64,000 nucleotides of DNA from Haloquadratum sp. (GTDB lineage Archaea > Halobacteriota > Halobacteria > Halobacteriales > Haloferacaceae). The translations under genes and the position numbers were made by a program. The notes under the pieces are model-generated. The model did not search any database and had not been told where the DNA came from. It was given only the letters and a program-made list of their open reading frames with translations. This document shows positions 55,163-63,865 of this stretch, piece by piece. Each line of letters begins with the position of its first letter. Position 1 is the stretch's first letter. The stretch spans positions 1 through 64,000 of the forward strand of contig JAQCNF010000108.1 in NCBI GenBank assembly GCA_028275165.1. The letters are read 5' to 3'.

Positions 55163-55570
55163 ACACATCAAATACATAGCACCCCTTTAGCAGCGCCGTT
55201 TGAAACATAACCAAGGTGAGTGCCTCGGGGCGAAAATCTGTGGCGTAGTGATGAGAGTTGAAGATTCTCGAACCATTTGAGAGGGTGGAGGGCCATGCGA
55301 GCATGATGCATCCCACCGTACAGTGCAGTTGCGAGGAATGCGACTCCTCTCAGAAACCCGCGTCCCTGACGTGGTGAGCTGAACGCTGCCAGGCTGTCGG
55401 GGCGGCCAGTCCTCAGGAGCGGACTGGGCGTTCGGGTGTCAACTCCAGCCAACCGATTCCGAGAAGGGCGAAGGCGAATGAACTTCGCCTATGATGGCAC
55501 GCCACGGCCTACGCTGGGATGTACAGTCGAAAGGGTGAAGCTTTGGGCTCATTCATCAGATACTCGATAT
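55163..55570. other. Gene-free structured region, possible ncRNA or IS remnant
   Basis: A 408-base gap with unusually many hairpins: CCGCGTC/GACGTGG near 55360, CCAGTCC/GGACTGG near 55411-55432 and GGCGAAG/CTTCGCC near 55468-55490. GAGTGCCTCGGGGC at 55218-55231 also occurs at 35648-35661 in the GC-rich island. Open frames on either strand resemble no family. RNase P, SRP and tRNA signatures are absent. The region reads as either a decayed TnpB-type element end or an uncharacterised structured RNA. Confidence 0.4.
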
Positions 55571-56413
55571 ATGACTCAACTCATGTCTACAAGCGTCTTT
55601 GTTCCTGGCCACGTTACCGGGTTTTTTACTGTCAACTCTGCTGAGGAGCGCGCACGTACCGGATCGCGGGGAGCTGGCGTTACGCTGACCGATGGCGTGA
55701 ATGTCACCGTCCGTCCAGATGACGGCGGATCCACACTCCGAGTAAATGAGGCGGTAACGTCTGTCGAGGCAGTCGAATACGTGCTTGAAGAACTCGCTGC
55801 ACCGCCAGTGTTCATCGAAGCGGAAACACCGCTCCCACTGGGAGCTGGATTTGGTGTTTCAGGAGCGCTCGCATTGGGCACTGCAATGGCGGTTACGCGC
55901 GAGTTTACACTTGATCGGACACTCAATGAGTGTATCACGATTGCTCACAAAGCAGAAGTTCGCGCTGGAACTGGGCTCGGCGATGTCGTTGCACAAGCAC
56001 ATGGGGGCATTTCCATACGGGCTGAACCCGGTGCACCAGCATATAATACGCTCGATACAGTGCTGGGCTGTCCACGCGTTGAATACTGCGTGTTCGGATC
56101 TCGATCGACTGAGACTGTGCTCGCTGGTGATACGCAACCACTCAACGCAGCAGGTGAAAGGGCATTAGAACAGTTGCAGACACACCCGACGCCATCACAG
56201 TTCATGAAATCAGCTCGTGCGTTCGCCCGTGAGACATCACTGGCAAGTGCGACCGTGTCCTCAGCAATTGAAGCAGTGGCCGAAGGAGGCGATGTGGCGA
56301 CAATGGCCATGCTCGGTGAGACAGTGTTTTGCTTCGGGGAGGGACTCTCACAAGCTGGGTATGACCCAACAGTCTCGACCGTCACACCAAGTGGTGCCGC
56401 TCTTGAGGAGTGA
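55571..56413 (+). CDS. Pantoate kinase
   Basis: A 280-residue GHMP-superfamily kinase, the archaeal PoK. SVFVPGHVTGFFTVNSAEER opens the chain, with GSRGAGVTLTDG next. The GHMP glycine loop is TPLPLGAGFGVSGALALGTA (P-x3-G-x-G-x-S-G). GLGDVVAQAHGGISIR completes the substrate pocket. It makes 4-phosphopantoate, the first half of the archaeal route to 4'-phosphopantothenate. The following gene encodes the second enzyme. The start may be 55571 or 55583; both keep the family N-terminus. Codons upstream to 55436 lie in the structured gap and are not used. Confidence 0.9.
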   Translation: MTQLMSTSVFVPGHVTGFFTVNSAEERARTGSRGAGVTLTDGVNVTVRPDDGGSTLRVNEAVTSVEAVEYVLEELAAPPVFIEAETPLPLGAGFGVSGALALGTAMAVTREFTLDRTLNECITIAHKAEVRAGTGLGDVVAQAHGGISIRAEPGAPAYNTLDTVLGCPRVEYCVFGSRSTETVLAGDTQPLNAAGERALEQLQTHPTPSQFMKSARAFARETSLASATVSSAIEAVAEGGDVATMAMLGETVFCFGEGLSQAGYDPTVSTVTPSGAALEE

Positions 56414-56460
56414 TGAATCAAAGCTGACGGCTTTTTATCTACCCGTTCCTATGCCGAGGT

Positions 56461-57210
56461 ATGACTGAGCATAACGTCCCTGAGAGCCACCCCCGACACG
56501 ATTCGCTGCTCACACGACATCGAATTGAGGCGGGAGTCGAACAGGGACTAACTAGTAAGCAAGGACTCATCGCAGAGGGCCGTGGCGAAGCATTCGATTA
56601 TCTCTTGGGTGAAGAAACGATTCCCTCAGCGGCTGCAGCAGAGCGTGTCGCCGCTGCTTATTTGGTGAGTGCTGATGCCCCTGTCCTCTCTGTCAATGGG
56701 AATGTAGCCGCGCTTGTCCCCGATGAGGTGGTCACACTCGCAGAGACCGTCGATGCGACTCTTGAGGTGAACCTTTTTAATCGAACGCCCGAGCGGGTAA
56801 GTTCGATAATTAAGCATCTCGAAGCCCACGGAGCAGCAAATGTGTTAGGAGCAGACCCGACAGCACACATCCCAGGACTTGAGCATGACCGCGGCAAAGT
56901 AGCCGCTGATGGTATCGCAACAGCAGATGTGGTCGTCGTCCCATTAGAGGATGGTGACCGCGCGGATGCACTTGCTGAGGCTGGGAAAACAGAGATTGTT
57001 ATCGATCTGAATCCACTGTCGCGCTCGGCACAGGCAGCAGCGGTTCCGATCATAGACAATATCATTCGAGCAATTCCAGCGATCACCGCTGCTGCTCACG
57101 ATCTGCTCTCGACGAGCAATGAGATGTGCTCGTATCTAATCGAGGATTTTGATCCAGAGCAGGCACGCCACGATGCAGAGAGAAGAATCCGAAACGGTGT
57201 GAGCTCCTGA
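56461..57210 (+). CDS. 4-phosphopantoate--beta-alanine ligase (phosphopantothenate synthetase)
   Basis: A 249-residue archaeal PPS. HPRHDSLLTRHRIEAGVEQG, then GLIAEGRGEAFDYLLGE, SVNGNVAALVPDEVVTLAE, NLFNRTPERV and VLGADPTAHIPGLEHDRGKV are the conserved blocks of the family. It joins phosphopantoate and beta-alanine with ATP, replacing bacterial PanC/PanK order in CoA synthesis. It lies 47 bases after pantoate kinase, so the two steps are encoded together. It converges with the next gene, 3 bases apart. Confidence 0.95.
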   Translation: MTEHNVPESHPRHDSLLTRHRIEAGVEQGLTSKQGLIAEGRGEAFDYLLGEETIPSAAAAERVAAAYLVSADAPVLSVNGNVAALVPDEVVTLAETVDATLEVNLFNRTPERVSSIIKHLEAHGAANVLGADPTAHIPGLEHDRGKVAADGIATADVVVVPLEDGDRADALAEAGKTEIVIDLNPLSRSAQAAAVPIIDNIIRAIPAITAAAHDLLSTSNEMCSYLIEDFDPEQARHDAERRIRNGVSS

Positions 57211-57213
57211 CGA

Positions 57214-58209
57214 TTAGTCGTCAGCGAGCGCGCGCTGGTCGGTCAGTGCCGGTGGTAACTCTGCAGACAATCGATCGCGATCATGTGGCTCAGCAAAGTC
57301 AAGATCCGGTCCAGTCGCAACCAGCCGCTTTGGATTCAGGTGATCATGTGACATGTAGTAGTGCCGCTTGATATGATCCATATTGACTGTCTCGGCAACA
57401 CCTGGAAGTTGATAGATCTCTTTGGTATAGTTCCAGAGATTTGGATACTCGTGGATCGCCTGTCGATTGCATTTGAAGTGGGTGTGATAGACTGCATCGA
57501 AGCGAACGAGTGTTACGAACATCGCGATGTCCGCCTCGGTTAAGCGATCTCCAGCGAGGAAGCGCTGTTCATCGAGAACCGACTCATAATGATCGAGCGC
57601 GTCGAACACTTCTCCGACAGCGTCATTATAGGCTTCCTGTGAATCTGCGAAGCCAGCACGATAGACTCCATTATTTATTGGGTCATAGATTGCATCGATG
57701 AGCGAATCAACCTCATTTTGCATATCGGCTGGAACAAGCTCGACGCCTGTCGACCCCTCAAACTCGGTGTTAAGCATCCGCATTATCTCACGCGATTCGT
57801 TGTTAACGATAGTTTCTTGCTCGCGGTCCCATAGGACAGGGACAGTAACTCGCCCGGTAAACTCCGAATCTGCTTTGGCGTATATTTCGCGCAGGTAGTC
57901 CGCATCGTACAGCGGGTCAGGATATTCATCTGAGAATTCCCAGCCATCTTCGTATCGAACGGGTTCGACGACAGAAATCGAAATCTCATCAGTCAGTCCG
58001 CTTAACTGTCGTGTCATTGCCACTCGATGCGCCCATGGACACGCACGTGAAATATACACGTGATACCGACCGCTTGTGGCTGGATACGTAGCGTCATCGT
58101 CAGCCTTGATTTGGTCACGGAATGTTGTTGTTTGTCGGTCGAATTCACCATCGTCGTTCGTCGCCTCAAACGCGTCAGTCCGCCATTCACCGTCAACCAG
58201 CATATTCAT
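57214..58209 (-). CDS. Glutathionyl-hydroquinone reductase-like GST family protein
   Basis: A 331-residue protein of the YqjG/ECM4 family. The thioredoxin-like domain carries the catalytic Cys in YISRACPWAHRVAMTR (CPWA). VPVLWDREQETIVNNESREI is the cis-Pro and E-S substrate-binding region. A long helical domain follows (FLAGDRLTEADIAMFVTLVR, then VRFDAVYHTHFKCN). Bacterial relatives reduce glutathionyl-hydroquinones. Haloarchaea use gamma-glutamylcysteine, so the natural thiol is probably that. Met 3 (58203) is an alternative start. Confidence 0.92.
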   Translation of the reverse strand: MNMLVDGEWRTDAFEATNDDGEFDRQTTTFRDQIKADDDATYPATSGRYHVYISRACPWAHRVAMTRQLSGLTDEISISVVEPVRYEDGWEFSDEYPDPLYDADYLREIYAKADSEFTGRVTVPVLWDREQETIVNNESREIMRMLNTEFEGSTGVELVPADMQNEVDSLIDAIYDPINNGVYRAGFADSQEAYNDAVGEVFDALDHYESVLDEQRFLAGDRLTEADIAMFVTLVRFDAVYHTHFKCNRQAIHEYPNLWNYTKEIYQLPGVAETVNMDHIKRHYYMSHDHLNPKRLVATGPDLDFAEPHDRDRLSAELPPALTDQRALADD

Positions 58210-58321
58210 GCGCGCTCACCACTGTTGAAACTCGTTTTTTCCATATCCATTTTAATGTCGGCAACTGCCTAAGTGATTCGCCGCTGTCCAATGACTCTAC
58301 ACACCCGATTGCGAACATTCT

Positions 58322-58342
58322 TAGTAGTCGCTAATATTACTA
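58322..58342. promoter_or_regulatory. Inverted repeat TAGTA / TACTA before thi4, candidate ThiR operator
   Basis: TAGTA (58322-58326) and TACTA (58338-58342) form a perfect inverted repeat with 11 bases between, ending 6 bases before the thi4 ATG. A site in this place would block a leaderless promoter. ThiR, encoded next door, is the obvious candidate binder, but the ThiR box is not something I can confirm from one site. Confidence 0.3.
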
Positions 58343-58348
58343 GCTCAT

Positions 58349-59278
58349 ATGGAAGAATTCGACGAATTCGCAGATGTAAGTGAGGCACAAGTCACCCGAG
58401 CAATCGCCAAAAACTGGAGTGACGAGTTTCTCAATCGTGTCGATACTGAGGTAATTATCGTTGGCGGTGGTCCCTCTGGGCTGGTAACAGCAAAAGAACT
58501 GGCTGAGCGAGGCGTCGATGTAACAATCGTTGAAAAGAACAACTACCTTGGTGGCGGCTTCTGGCTCGGGGGCTTTTTGATGAATAAAGTGACTGTCCGT
58601 GACCCTGCACAGTCTGTCTTGGATGAGTTTGGTGTTCCATACGAGGAATCAGATGAAGCTGAAGGACTGTACATAGCCAACGGCCCACACGCTGTCTCTG
58701 CGCTGATCGAATCTGCCTGTGCTGCGGGCGCCGAAGTGCAGAATATGACTGAGTTTACTGACGTCGTGCTTCGAGAAAATGATCGAGTTGGCGGCATTGT
58801 ACTCAACTGGACACCAGTTCATGCCTTGCCTCGTGAACTGACCTGTGTCGACCCAGTTGCGATTGAGGCTGATGTCGTCGTTGACTCGACAGGCCATGAC
58901 GCAGTAGTGATTTCGAAGTTAGCCGAGCGAGGGAGTCTCTCGGCACCTGGGATCGAGCACGCAGCAGAGAACACGACAGGAATGGATCAGACAGCAGAAG
59001 ACGAATACGGTGCACCAGGACATGACTCACCAGGACACGATTCGATGTGGGTGAGTGAGTCTGAGGGGCAGATTGTCGATCACACTGATATGGTCCACCC
59101 CGGCGTTGTCGCGACTGGAATGGCAGTGGCAACGGTCGAAGGACTCCCTCGAATGGGCCCAACATTCGGTGCGATGCTTCTTTCGGGCAAGCGTGGTGCA
59201 CAAGCATGTCTTGACGAACTCAATCGGGACGCGCGTAGTATCGACTTCACTGCTTCAGCTCGTCCGGCGGACGATTAA
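58349..59278 (+). CDS. thi4: Thiazole synthase Thi4 (Cys-containing, suicide type)
   Basis: A 309-residue Thi4. The dinucleotide-binding motif [20 protein letters not shown] is at about residues 36-55. [20 protein letters not shown] and the C-terminal [20 protein letters not shown] with [19 protein letters not shown] are conserved. Cys166 in [13 protein letters not shown] aligns with the sulfur-donating Cys of yeast Thi4 and of the Haloferax enzyme, so it probably gives up its own sulfur and works once. Methanogen Thi4s have His there and use sulfide. It makes the thiamine thiazole. Its stop overlaps the stop of thiR by four bases on the other strand. Confidence 0.95.
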   Translation: MEEFDEFADVSEAQVTRAIAKNWSDEFLNRVDTEVIIVGGGPSGLVTAKELAERGVDVTIVEKNNYLGGGFWLGGFLMNKVTVRDPAQSVLDEFGVPYEESDEAEGLYIANGPHAVSALIESACAAGAEVQNMTEFTDVVLRENDRVGGIVLNWTPVHALPRELTCVDPVAIEADVVVDSTGHDAVVISKLAERGSLSAPGIEHAAENTTGMDQTAEDEYGAPGHDSPGHDSMWVSESEGQIVDHTDMVHPGVVATGMAVATVEGLPRMGPTFGAMLLSGKRGAQACLDELNRDARSIDFTASARPADD

Positions 59279-60174
59279 CTCAGCGGACGGACTGCGTCGA
59301 CTGCCGCGGGAGCTTGCCGTGCAAAAATGTAAATAATTGCCTCGATACCATACCCGCCCGTGTGATAACAGACGAAAGGCGGTGAGTACGGTTCATTATT
59401 GAGTGTCTGCGTGAGCGACTCCTCTGGTGAGTCTGGCTCAAACTGATAGCAAGGATGGCCACTTGTTTCGAGTGTCGACACCAGTGACTCGTCGTATCGA
59501 ATGTTCACTGCCGCGCGAACGCCACGATTCCTCTGGTGGACTGCTAACAGAAGTGAAGCGACGTGCTCGCTCACTCCAAATTCGGGGTCGCCTGGCACCG
59601 TCGTTCGACCCTTTACATCGAATATTCGCCCTGGAACGCCAACGACATCATTGATCGTCTTCGCCGTCGGCAAGCATTCAACGAGATTTGATCCAACATG
59701 TGGAATCAATCCTGCAAAACCACTGAGATTGGTGAGCTGTCGGAGCGCACGACGAACCGATGCACGGACACGCTCACTCGTTCGAAGGGTGCTTTCAGGA
59801 TCGTGTAAATTCACATATCCCTCGTGATCAGCCAACTCTGGCATGGCGGCCTCATGTAATTGCGCGATCAGTCCGCCTTCTTCGAGTTGTCGAATCAGAA
59901 CTTCCGCTTCGACGAGCGCTTGCACCTGGGAGATATCACCCGTCTGTAGCCCATCAGCTATCCGTTCGACCACCTCAGTTACTGTTTCGCTCTGCATTAC
60001 TTCTTCACGGCGCTTGATCTCTCCGTGGGCGTATTTTGAGACTGCACTCTGACTGATTCCTAATGCCGTGGCCACCTCATGTTGTGTAAGCCCTCGTTCG
60101 CGCAGTGCCTCTGCCAACATTGAGCGAAATGTCGGTAGAAACTCTTCGACGACAATTTCTTCAACGAATTTCAC
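59275..60174 (-). CDS. thiR: Thiamine biosynthesis regulator ThiR (HTH-ThiN)
   Basis: A 299-residue repressor. The N-terminal Xre-type helix-turn-helix is [20 protein letters not shown], followed by [15 protein letters not shown] helical linker leads to a ThiN domain (about 125-299, with [20 protein letters not shown] and [20 protein letters not shown]). ThiN normally makes thiamine phosphate, but fused to an HTH it senses it. In archaea this protein controls thiamine genes, and its neighbour is thi4, whose end it overlaps. The GTG start overlaps the dcd stop (GTGA), so dcd and thiR are one transcript. Confidence 0.93.
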   Translation of the reverse strand: MKFVEEIVVEEFLPTFRSMLAEALRERGLTQHEVATALGISQSAVSKYAHGEIKRREEVMQSETVTEVVERIADGLQTGDISQVQALVEAEVLIRQLEEGGLIAQLHEAAMPELADHEGYVNLHDPESTLRTSERVRASVRRALRQLTNLSGFAGLIPHVGSNLVECLPTAKTINDVVGVPGRIFDVKGRTTVPGDPEFGVSEHVASLLLAVHQRNRGVRAAVNIRYDESLVSTLETSGHPCYQFEPDSPEESLTQTLNNEPYSPPFVCYHTGGYGIEAIIYIFARQAPAAVDAVRPLS

Positions 60175-62042
60175 TCTCCATCACCATTATCATCGAACTC
60201 TGGGTCTGAGCCAATGCGTGAAGCCTGTGGGCCGCGCTGACCCTGATATTTCGATCCTCGCGCTGCCCCATACGGCCGATTTGATTCTGATTTTAATTCA
60301 GTGAACACGAGTTGAGAAACCCGCATTCCTGGTGTCAGCGCCACTGGTGCAGTTCCAAGATTCGATAGCTCTAATGTAATTTGGCCTTCGTACCCTGGGT
60401 CAACAATTCCGGCTGTGTTTGACAGGAACACTCCACCAGTCCCTCCAAGGAAGTTTTCGATCACTCGCCCATTTGGCTGAACCTCAAGATCGTACGTTGG
60501 TTCGATACGCTCTGTATCTCGTACGCTGACGACACGGTCAAACTGAATGTCGCTCGAAACGATACGATCTAATCGATCTGTATCGATACCCGCATGCTGG
60601 TATACCTCTTGTAGTGTTTTGAGCGTTGATTGTGTCATCTCCGGGTGATTCATCGTTTCGATTGCTTTGAGTCTGGATTCTGGAAGATCAGCCCTCTCGG
60701 TTATACTGTGTCGGTCCAATCCTGCCTGATGACGGTATTCGGCGAGTAGATGCCCTGGTGTTGGGATTCTTTTTTCCGGCGGTGCTGGATGGACACGTAC
60801 ACAGTAGCCTCGTGAGACCGTTTCTGAGTCATCGATTGAGCCATATCGACCGAGCCGAGTCGCCAGATAACATATTTTACTCGCCAGCTGCTTCGTCTTG
60901 GTCATGACTGTACCCGTCAGTGACCTGCTTGCGAGGAGACCCTGCAGAACTCCCTGAATGACCGCATCGTCCCAGTTCCACACACACGACGGCATCTGTG
61001 CTCCTGTTTCGCCTCGACACAGCTGTTGAAGTAATTCATCAACAAGTGGCGAGCGAATATCTATACCAGTGACCGTTTCGGCGATGACCGGTTTCTCACA
61101 TCCATGTCCAACATGTTCCAGCGGGGTTCCTACCTGGGGGACGGTGTGTTGGTCTGCCATCTGATTGCGGATCCAGACACCAACCAGCCGGCCGAAGGCG
61201 GGAGTGAGTGTAAGTTGTGATGGTAACCACTCGTCCCCTCGGTTGAGAAGAACCGCTGCTGTTGATTTTGATTCTGACGCAGCCCCATCGGTGGCAACAG
61301 GCGCAGTTCGCGTCGAGCCTGCAAACACTGACCGAAGATCGAGGGAACTCTCTGCGTGGTGAGGCGCTGGCATCGATCCAGGCACTGCAACTAGCCGATT
61401 CTGTGTGTTCTCACTGCGCACCCGGTCAATCTTTCCAGATGCATCCAAGCTAAACAGATTATGATCTCGAGTCACGTGAACCGAGCGTCCAGAAGCCAAA
61501 GTTATTTCAAAAATACGCCGAGTAGGATTTTTGATATAATTTGAAATCCGGTGTGTCCGAACAGTGAGTGTCTGCGGGTGAAACGAGACCGCATGGGCAG
61601 GATCTTCGTTCTCGACAATATCACCAATTGGGTGAAACCCAAATCCTGACTGTGGCGTCCATACGAACACTTCTTCGTCAGCTGGCAAAGATGCATGGAT
61701 CACCACAGCCAGTCGACCGAGCGACGAACGTCCCTCAACGGTTGCTAATAGGTCTGCCGGAATCTCGACGCGCTCTTTCGTAGTCCCCAAGACAAAATCA
61801 CTCGGGTGAAGAATGAATTCCTCTCCTTCAGGAACGTGTCTTTCTGTAACATATTCTGACACTTCGGACTCACGGTTCGGATGAATACAGGATATATTCG
61901 TCCGCTGAAACTCAAGAAACTCCTCGCCAAGACGTAAATCGATACTTGCCGGTTGGACTTGCATGTCTATATCATCAATCGGGGTGACGACTAGCTCACC
62001 GGATTCCAAGCGGGCGAGAATGTCCTCGTCTGAAAGAATCAT
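60171..62042 (-). CDS. dcd: dCTP deaminase with intein
   Basis: A 623-codon frame whose mature product would be about 198 residues, the normal Dcd length. The N-extein (1-117) has [35 protein letters not shown] and [15 protein letters not shown]. The C-extein (543-623) resumes [20 protein letters not shown] with the catalytic Glu in TLEL, then [18 protein letters not shown]. Joined, they rebuild the active-site motif [10 protein letters not shown]. The enzyme deaminates dCTP to dUTP, possibly also hydrolysing it to dUMP, for dTTP synthesis. The start at 62042 fits the family; the frame continues to 62066. It is co-transcribed with thiR. Confidence 0.95.
   Translation of the reverse strand: MILSDEDILARLESGELVVTPIDDIDMQVQPASIDLRLGEEFLEFQRTNISCIHPNRESEVSEYVTERHVPEGEEFILHPSDFVLGTTKERVEIPADLLATVEGRSSLGRLAVVIHASLPADEEVFVWTPQSGFGFHPIGDIVENEDPAHAVSFHPQTLTVRTHRISNYIKNPTRRIFEITLASGRSVHVTRDHNLFSLDASGKIDRVRSENTQNRLVAVPGSMPAPHHAESSLDLRSVFAGSTRTAPVATDGAASESKSTAAVLLNRGDEWLPSQLTLTPAFGRLVGVWIRNQMADQHTVPQVGTPLEHVGHGCEKPVIAETVTGIDIRSPLVDELLQQLCRGETGAQMPSCVWNWDDAVIQGVLQGLLASRSLTGTVMTKTKQLASKICYLATRLGRYGSIDDSETVSRGYCVRVHPAPPEKRIPTPGHLLAEYRHQAGLDRHSITERADLPESRLKAIETMNHPEMTQSTLKTLQEVYQHAGIDTDRLDRIVSSDIQFDRVVSVRDTERIEPTYDLEVQPNGRVIENFLGGTGGVFLSNTAGIVDPGYEGQITLELSNLGTAPVALTPGMRVSQLVFTELKSESNRPYGAARGSKYQGQRGPQASRIGSDPEFDDNGDGE
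60417..61691 (-). mobile_element. Intein in dcd, about 425 residues, with decayed homing endonuclease
   Basis: Codons 118-542 interrupt Dcd between Ala117 and Thr543. Block A is [20 protein letters not shown] (Ser at position 1), block B is [16 protein letters not shown] with the TxxH motif, and the C-terminal blocks are IEPTYDLEV and [13 protein letters not shown]. The penultimate residue is Ser rather than the usual His, and the first extein residue after it is Thr. The middle has LAGLIDADG-like spacing ([12 protein letters not shown] and [14 protein letters not shown]), but the acidic residues of both active-site motifs are gone, so the endonuclease should be dead. An HTH-like stretch ([20 protein letters not shown]) precedes the splicing end. 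Confidence 0.92.
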
Positions 62043-62125
62043 ACTCGGCGTAGCGAGGCGGAGCAACCTAAAAGCACCCGTCTATGATGCGAGGACATTT
62101 CAGGGCCACCCACGGATTTTGAGGT

Positions 62126-62464
62126 ATGAAACAGGCCATCATCGCTCGAACTGATGTTCAAATGGGGCGTGGAAAACTAGCCGCACAGGTAGCGCATGCA
62201 GCGGTCGCCGCAGCGGATGCCGCCGCCAGTGAGATACGTCAACAGTGGAAGCAAGCGGGACAGAAAAAAATCGTTTTGCAAATTAGCAGCAAAGAAGATG
62301 TGTTCACGCACGTAGAACGTGCAGAGCGCGATGGACTTCCGACCGCCGTCATTCGTGATGCAGGTCACACCCAGATAGAACCAGAAACAATAACATGTGC
62401 GGGAATTGGGCCTGGACCTGACGCTGATGTCGATCAGATTACTGGCGACCTCTCCCTGTATTGA
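62126..62464 (+). CDS. pth2: Peptidyl-tRNA hydrolase 2
   Basis: A 112-residue archaeal/eukaryal Pth2. KQAIIARTDVQMGRGKLAAQ with VAHAAVAAADAA is the N-terminal catalytic region (Lys, Gln and His of the family). KIVLQISSKEDV, GLPTAVIRDAGHTQIEPETI and TCAGIGPGPDADVD with ITGDLSLY complete the fold. It recycles peptidyl-tRNA that drops off ribosomes. The length is normal. truD follows after 32 bases, probably in the same operon. Confidence 0.97.
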   Translation: MKQAIIARTDVQMGRGKLAAQVAHAAVAAADAAASEIRQQWKQAGQKKIVLQISSKEDVFTHVERAERDGLPTAVIRDAGHTQIEPETITCAGIGPGPDADVDQITGDLSLY

Positions 62465-62496
62465 ACTTATGAACGTATCGCTTCTTCTCCTCGTGT

Positions 62497-63864
62497 ATGC
62501 GTGAAGCACCTCCAGCAGACCAGGCGATTGGCCAACGCTTTTATCTGAGTGAAACACCCGGCACAGGGGGCACTCTTCGTGAACAGCCGTCAGATTTTCG
62601 AGTCGAAGAAATCGAAACGATCGATCCTGTTGCGGTGTCAGCCGATGAGGAGTCATATCCACACTTACTCATCCGAGCAACACTTACTGAGTGGGATACG
62701 AATGATTTCGTCCAAGCACTCTCTGATCAGTTGGATATAAGTCGTGAACGAGTTGCTTGGGCTGGAACAAAAGATAAACACGCGGTCACGACACAACTAT
62801 TCTCGATCAGAAAACTACAGCCCACAGATATTCCGACACTCTCGAACGTGGAAATCAACGTCGTAGGCCGATACGGCCGACGCCTGCATTTTGGTGACCT
62901 CGCTGGGAATCGATTTCGCATCCGTGTCCAGGGCGCTAACCAGAGAGAGCGCGTCTTTGATATTACGCGCGAACTCGCATGCGACACCTCGGCAGACCAG
63001 TCTCAATCGGAACCAGCGACAATTGCTATCGCAAACTCATTTGGTCATCAACGCTTCGGTAGCCGCCGGCCGGTGACACACGTTGTTGGTCGTCACGCAG
63101 TCGCCGGGGAGTGGCGAAAAGCTGTGCTTGCATACATTGGGAACCCACACCCAAATGAACCACCAGAAACACAGGACGCGCGTGCAATTGTCGAACGCAC
63201 GGCAACGAAAGCGAACCCTGACTGGCAAGCAGCGCTTGACGCGATACCGGGGTATCTTCGGTTTGAGCGCTCTATTATCCATTATCTTGTGGAACACGAG
63301 CCGACAACTCCGACAGAATGGCGAGCAGCGCTCTGTGTACTCCCCCGGAATCTTCAACAACTCTTCGTGAATGCAGTACAATCGGTATTATTTAACCGCT
63401 TAATTAGCCGGCGATTATCAGATGATCTTCCAATTGAGACGCCTGTCACTGGTGATCGGATATGTTTTCTCGACCGTGATACACCAGGCACCCTCTACAA
63501 ACCAGCCGTTGACCGTCGACAAGAGGTCACCGACTCACGAACGGAGATCATGCGCAAGCATTGTCGGCGGGGCCGGGCGTTCGTGATTGCACCCTTGTTC
63601 GGAACTGAAACTACACTCGCCGATGGGATACCAGGGAAGATCGAGCGCTCAGTTCTCTCTGAGGAAGGAATCGAATGCGAATCATTTGCCGGAGAAGGGG
63701 CGTTTGATTCAGCCGGCACCTATCGGGCGATAATGCTTCGCACACAATTGTCTGTCGAGATGAATGACCCTGACTCGTACACGCTTTCCTTCGCGCTTCC
63801 ATCTGGGAGCTACGCAACAAGTGTTATGCGAGAATATCTCAAGGTAGACCCGCATCAGTTGTAA
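62497..63864 (+). CDS. truD: tRNA pseudouridine(13) synthase TruD
   Basis: A 455-residue TruD. The catalytic Asp is in VAWAGTKDKHAVTTQLFSIR (residues about 87-106). GDLAGNRFRIRVQG and IANSFGHQRFGSRRPVTHVV (NxFGxQRFG motif) are conserved, as is LPRNLQQLFVNAVQSVLFNR. The inserted TRUD domain lies in the C-terminal half, ending near SFALPSGSYATSVMREYLKV. It converts U13 to pseudouridine in tRNAs. The archaeal form is longer than the 349-residue E. coli enzyme, as expected. Confidence 0.96.
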   Translation: MREAPPADQAIGQRFYLSETPGTGGTLREQPSDFRVEEIETIDPVAVSADEESYPHLLIRATLTEWDTNDFVQALSDQLDISRERVAWAGTKDKHAVTTQLFSIRKLQPTDIPTLSNVEINVVGRYGRRLHFGDLAGNRFRIRVQGANQRERVFDITRELACDTSADQSQSEPATIAIANSFGHQRFGSRRPVTHVVGRHAVAGEWRKAVLAYIGNPHPNEPPETQDARAIVERTATKANPDWQAALDAIPGYLRFERSIIHYLVEHEPTTPTEWRAALCVLPRNLQQLFVNAVQSVLFNRLISRRLSDDLPIETPVTGDRICFLDRDTPGTLYKPAVDRRQEVTDSRTEIMRKHCRRGRAFVIAPLFGTETTLADGIPGKIERSVLSEEGIECESFAGEGAFDSAGTYRAIMLRTQLSVEMNDPDSYTLSFALPSGSYATSVMREYLKVDPHQL

Positions 63865-63865
63865 A

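Noticed and set aside
55168-55452. 94-residue minus-strand frame
   Set aside because: No promoter, no family and no acidic bias. It lies across several hairpins, so the DNA is more likely structural or decayed.
55195-55500. RNase P RNA or SRP RNA
   Set aside because: The universal RNase P core (GAGGAAAGTCC) and the SRP domain IV loop are absent on both strands.
55436-55570. N-terminal extension of pantoate kinase
   Set aside because: These 45 residues are Arg-rich and lie across the hairpin region. The GHMP family N-terminus begins at the later Met.
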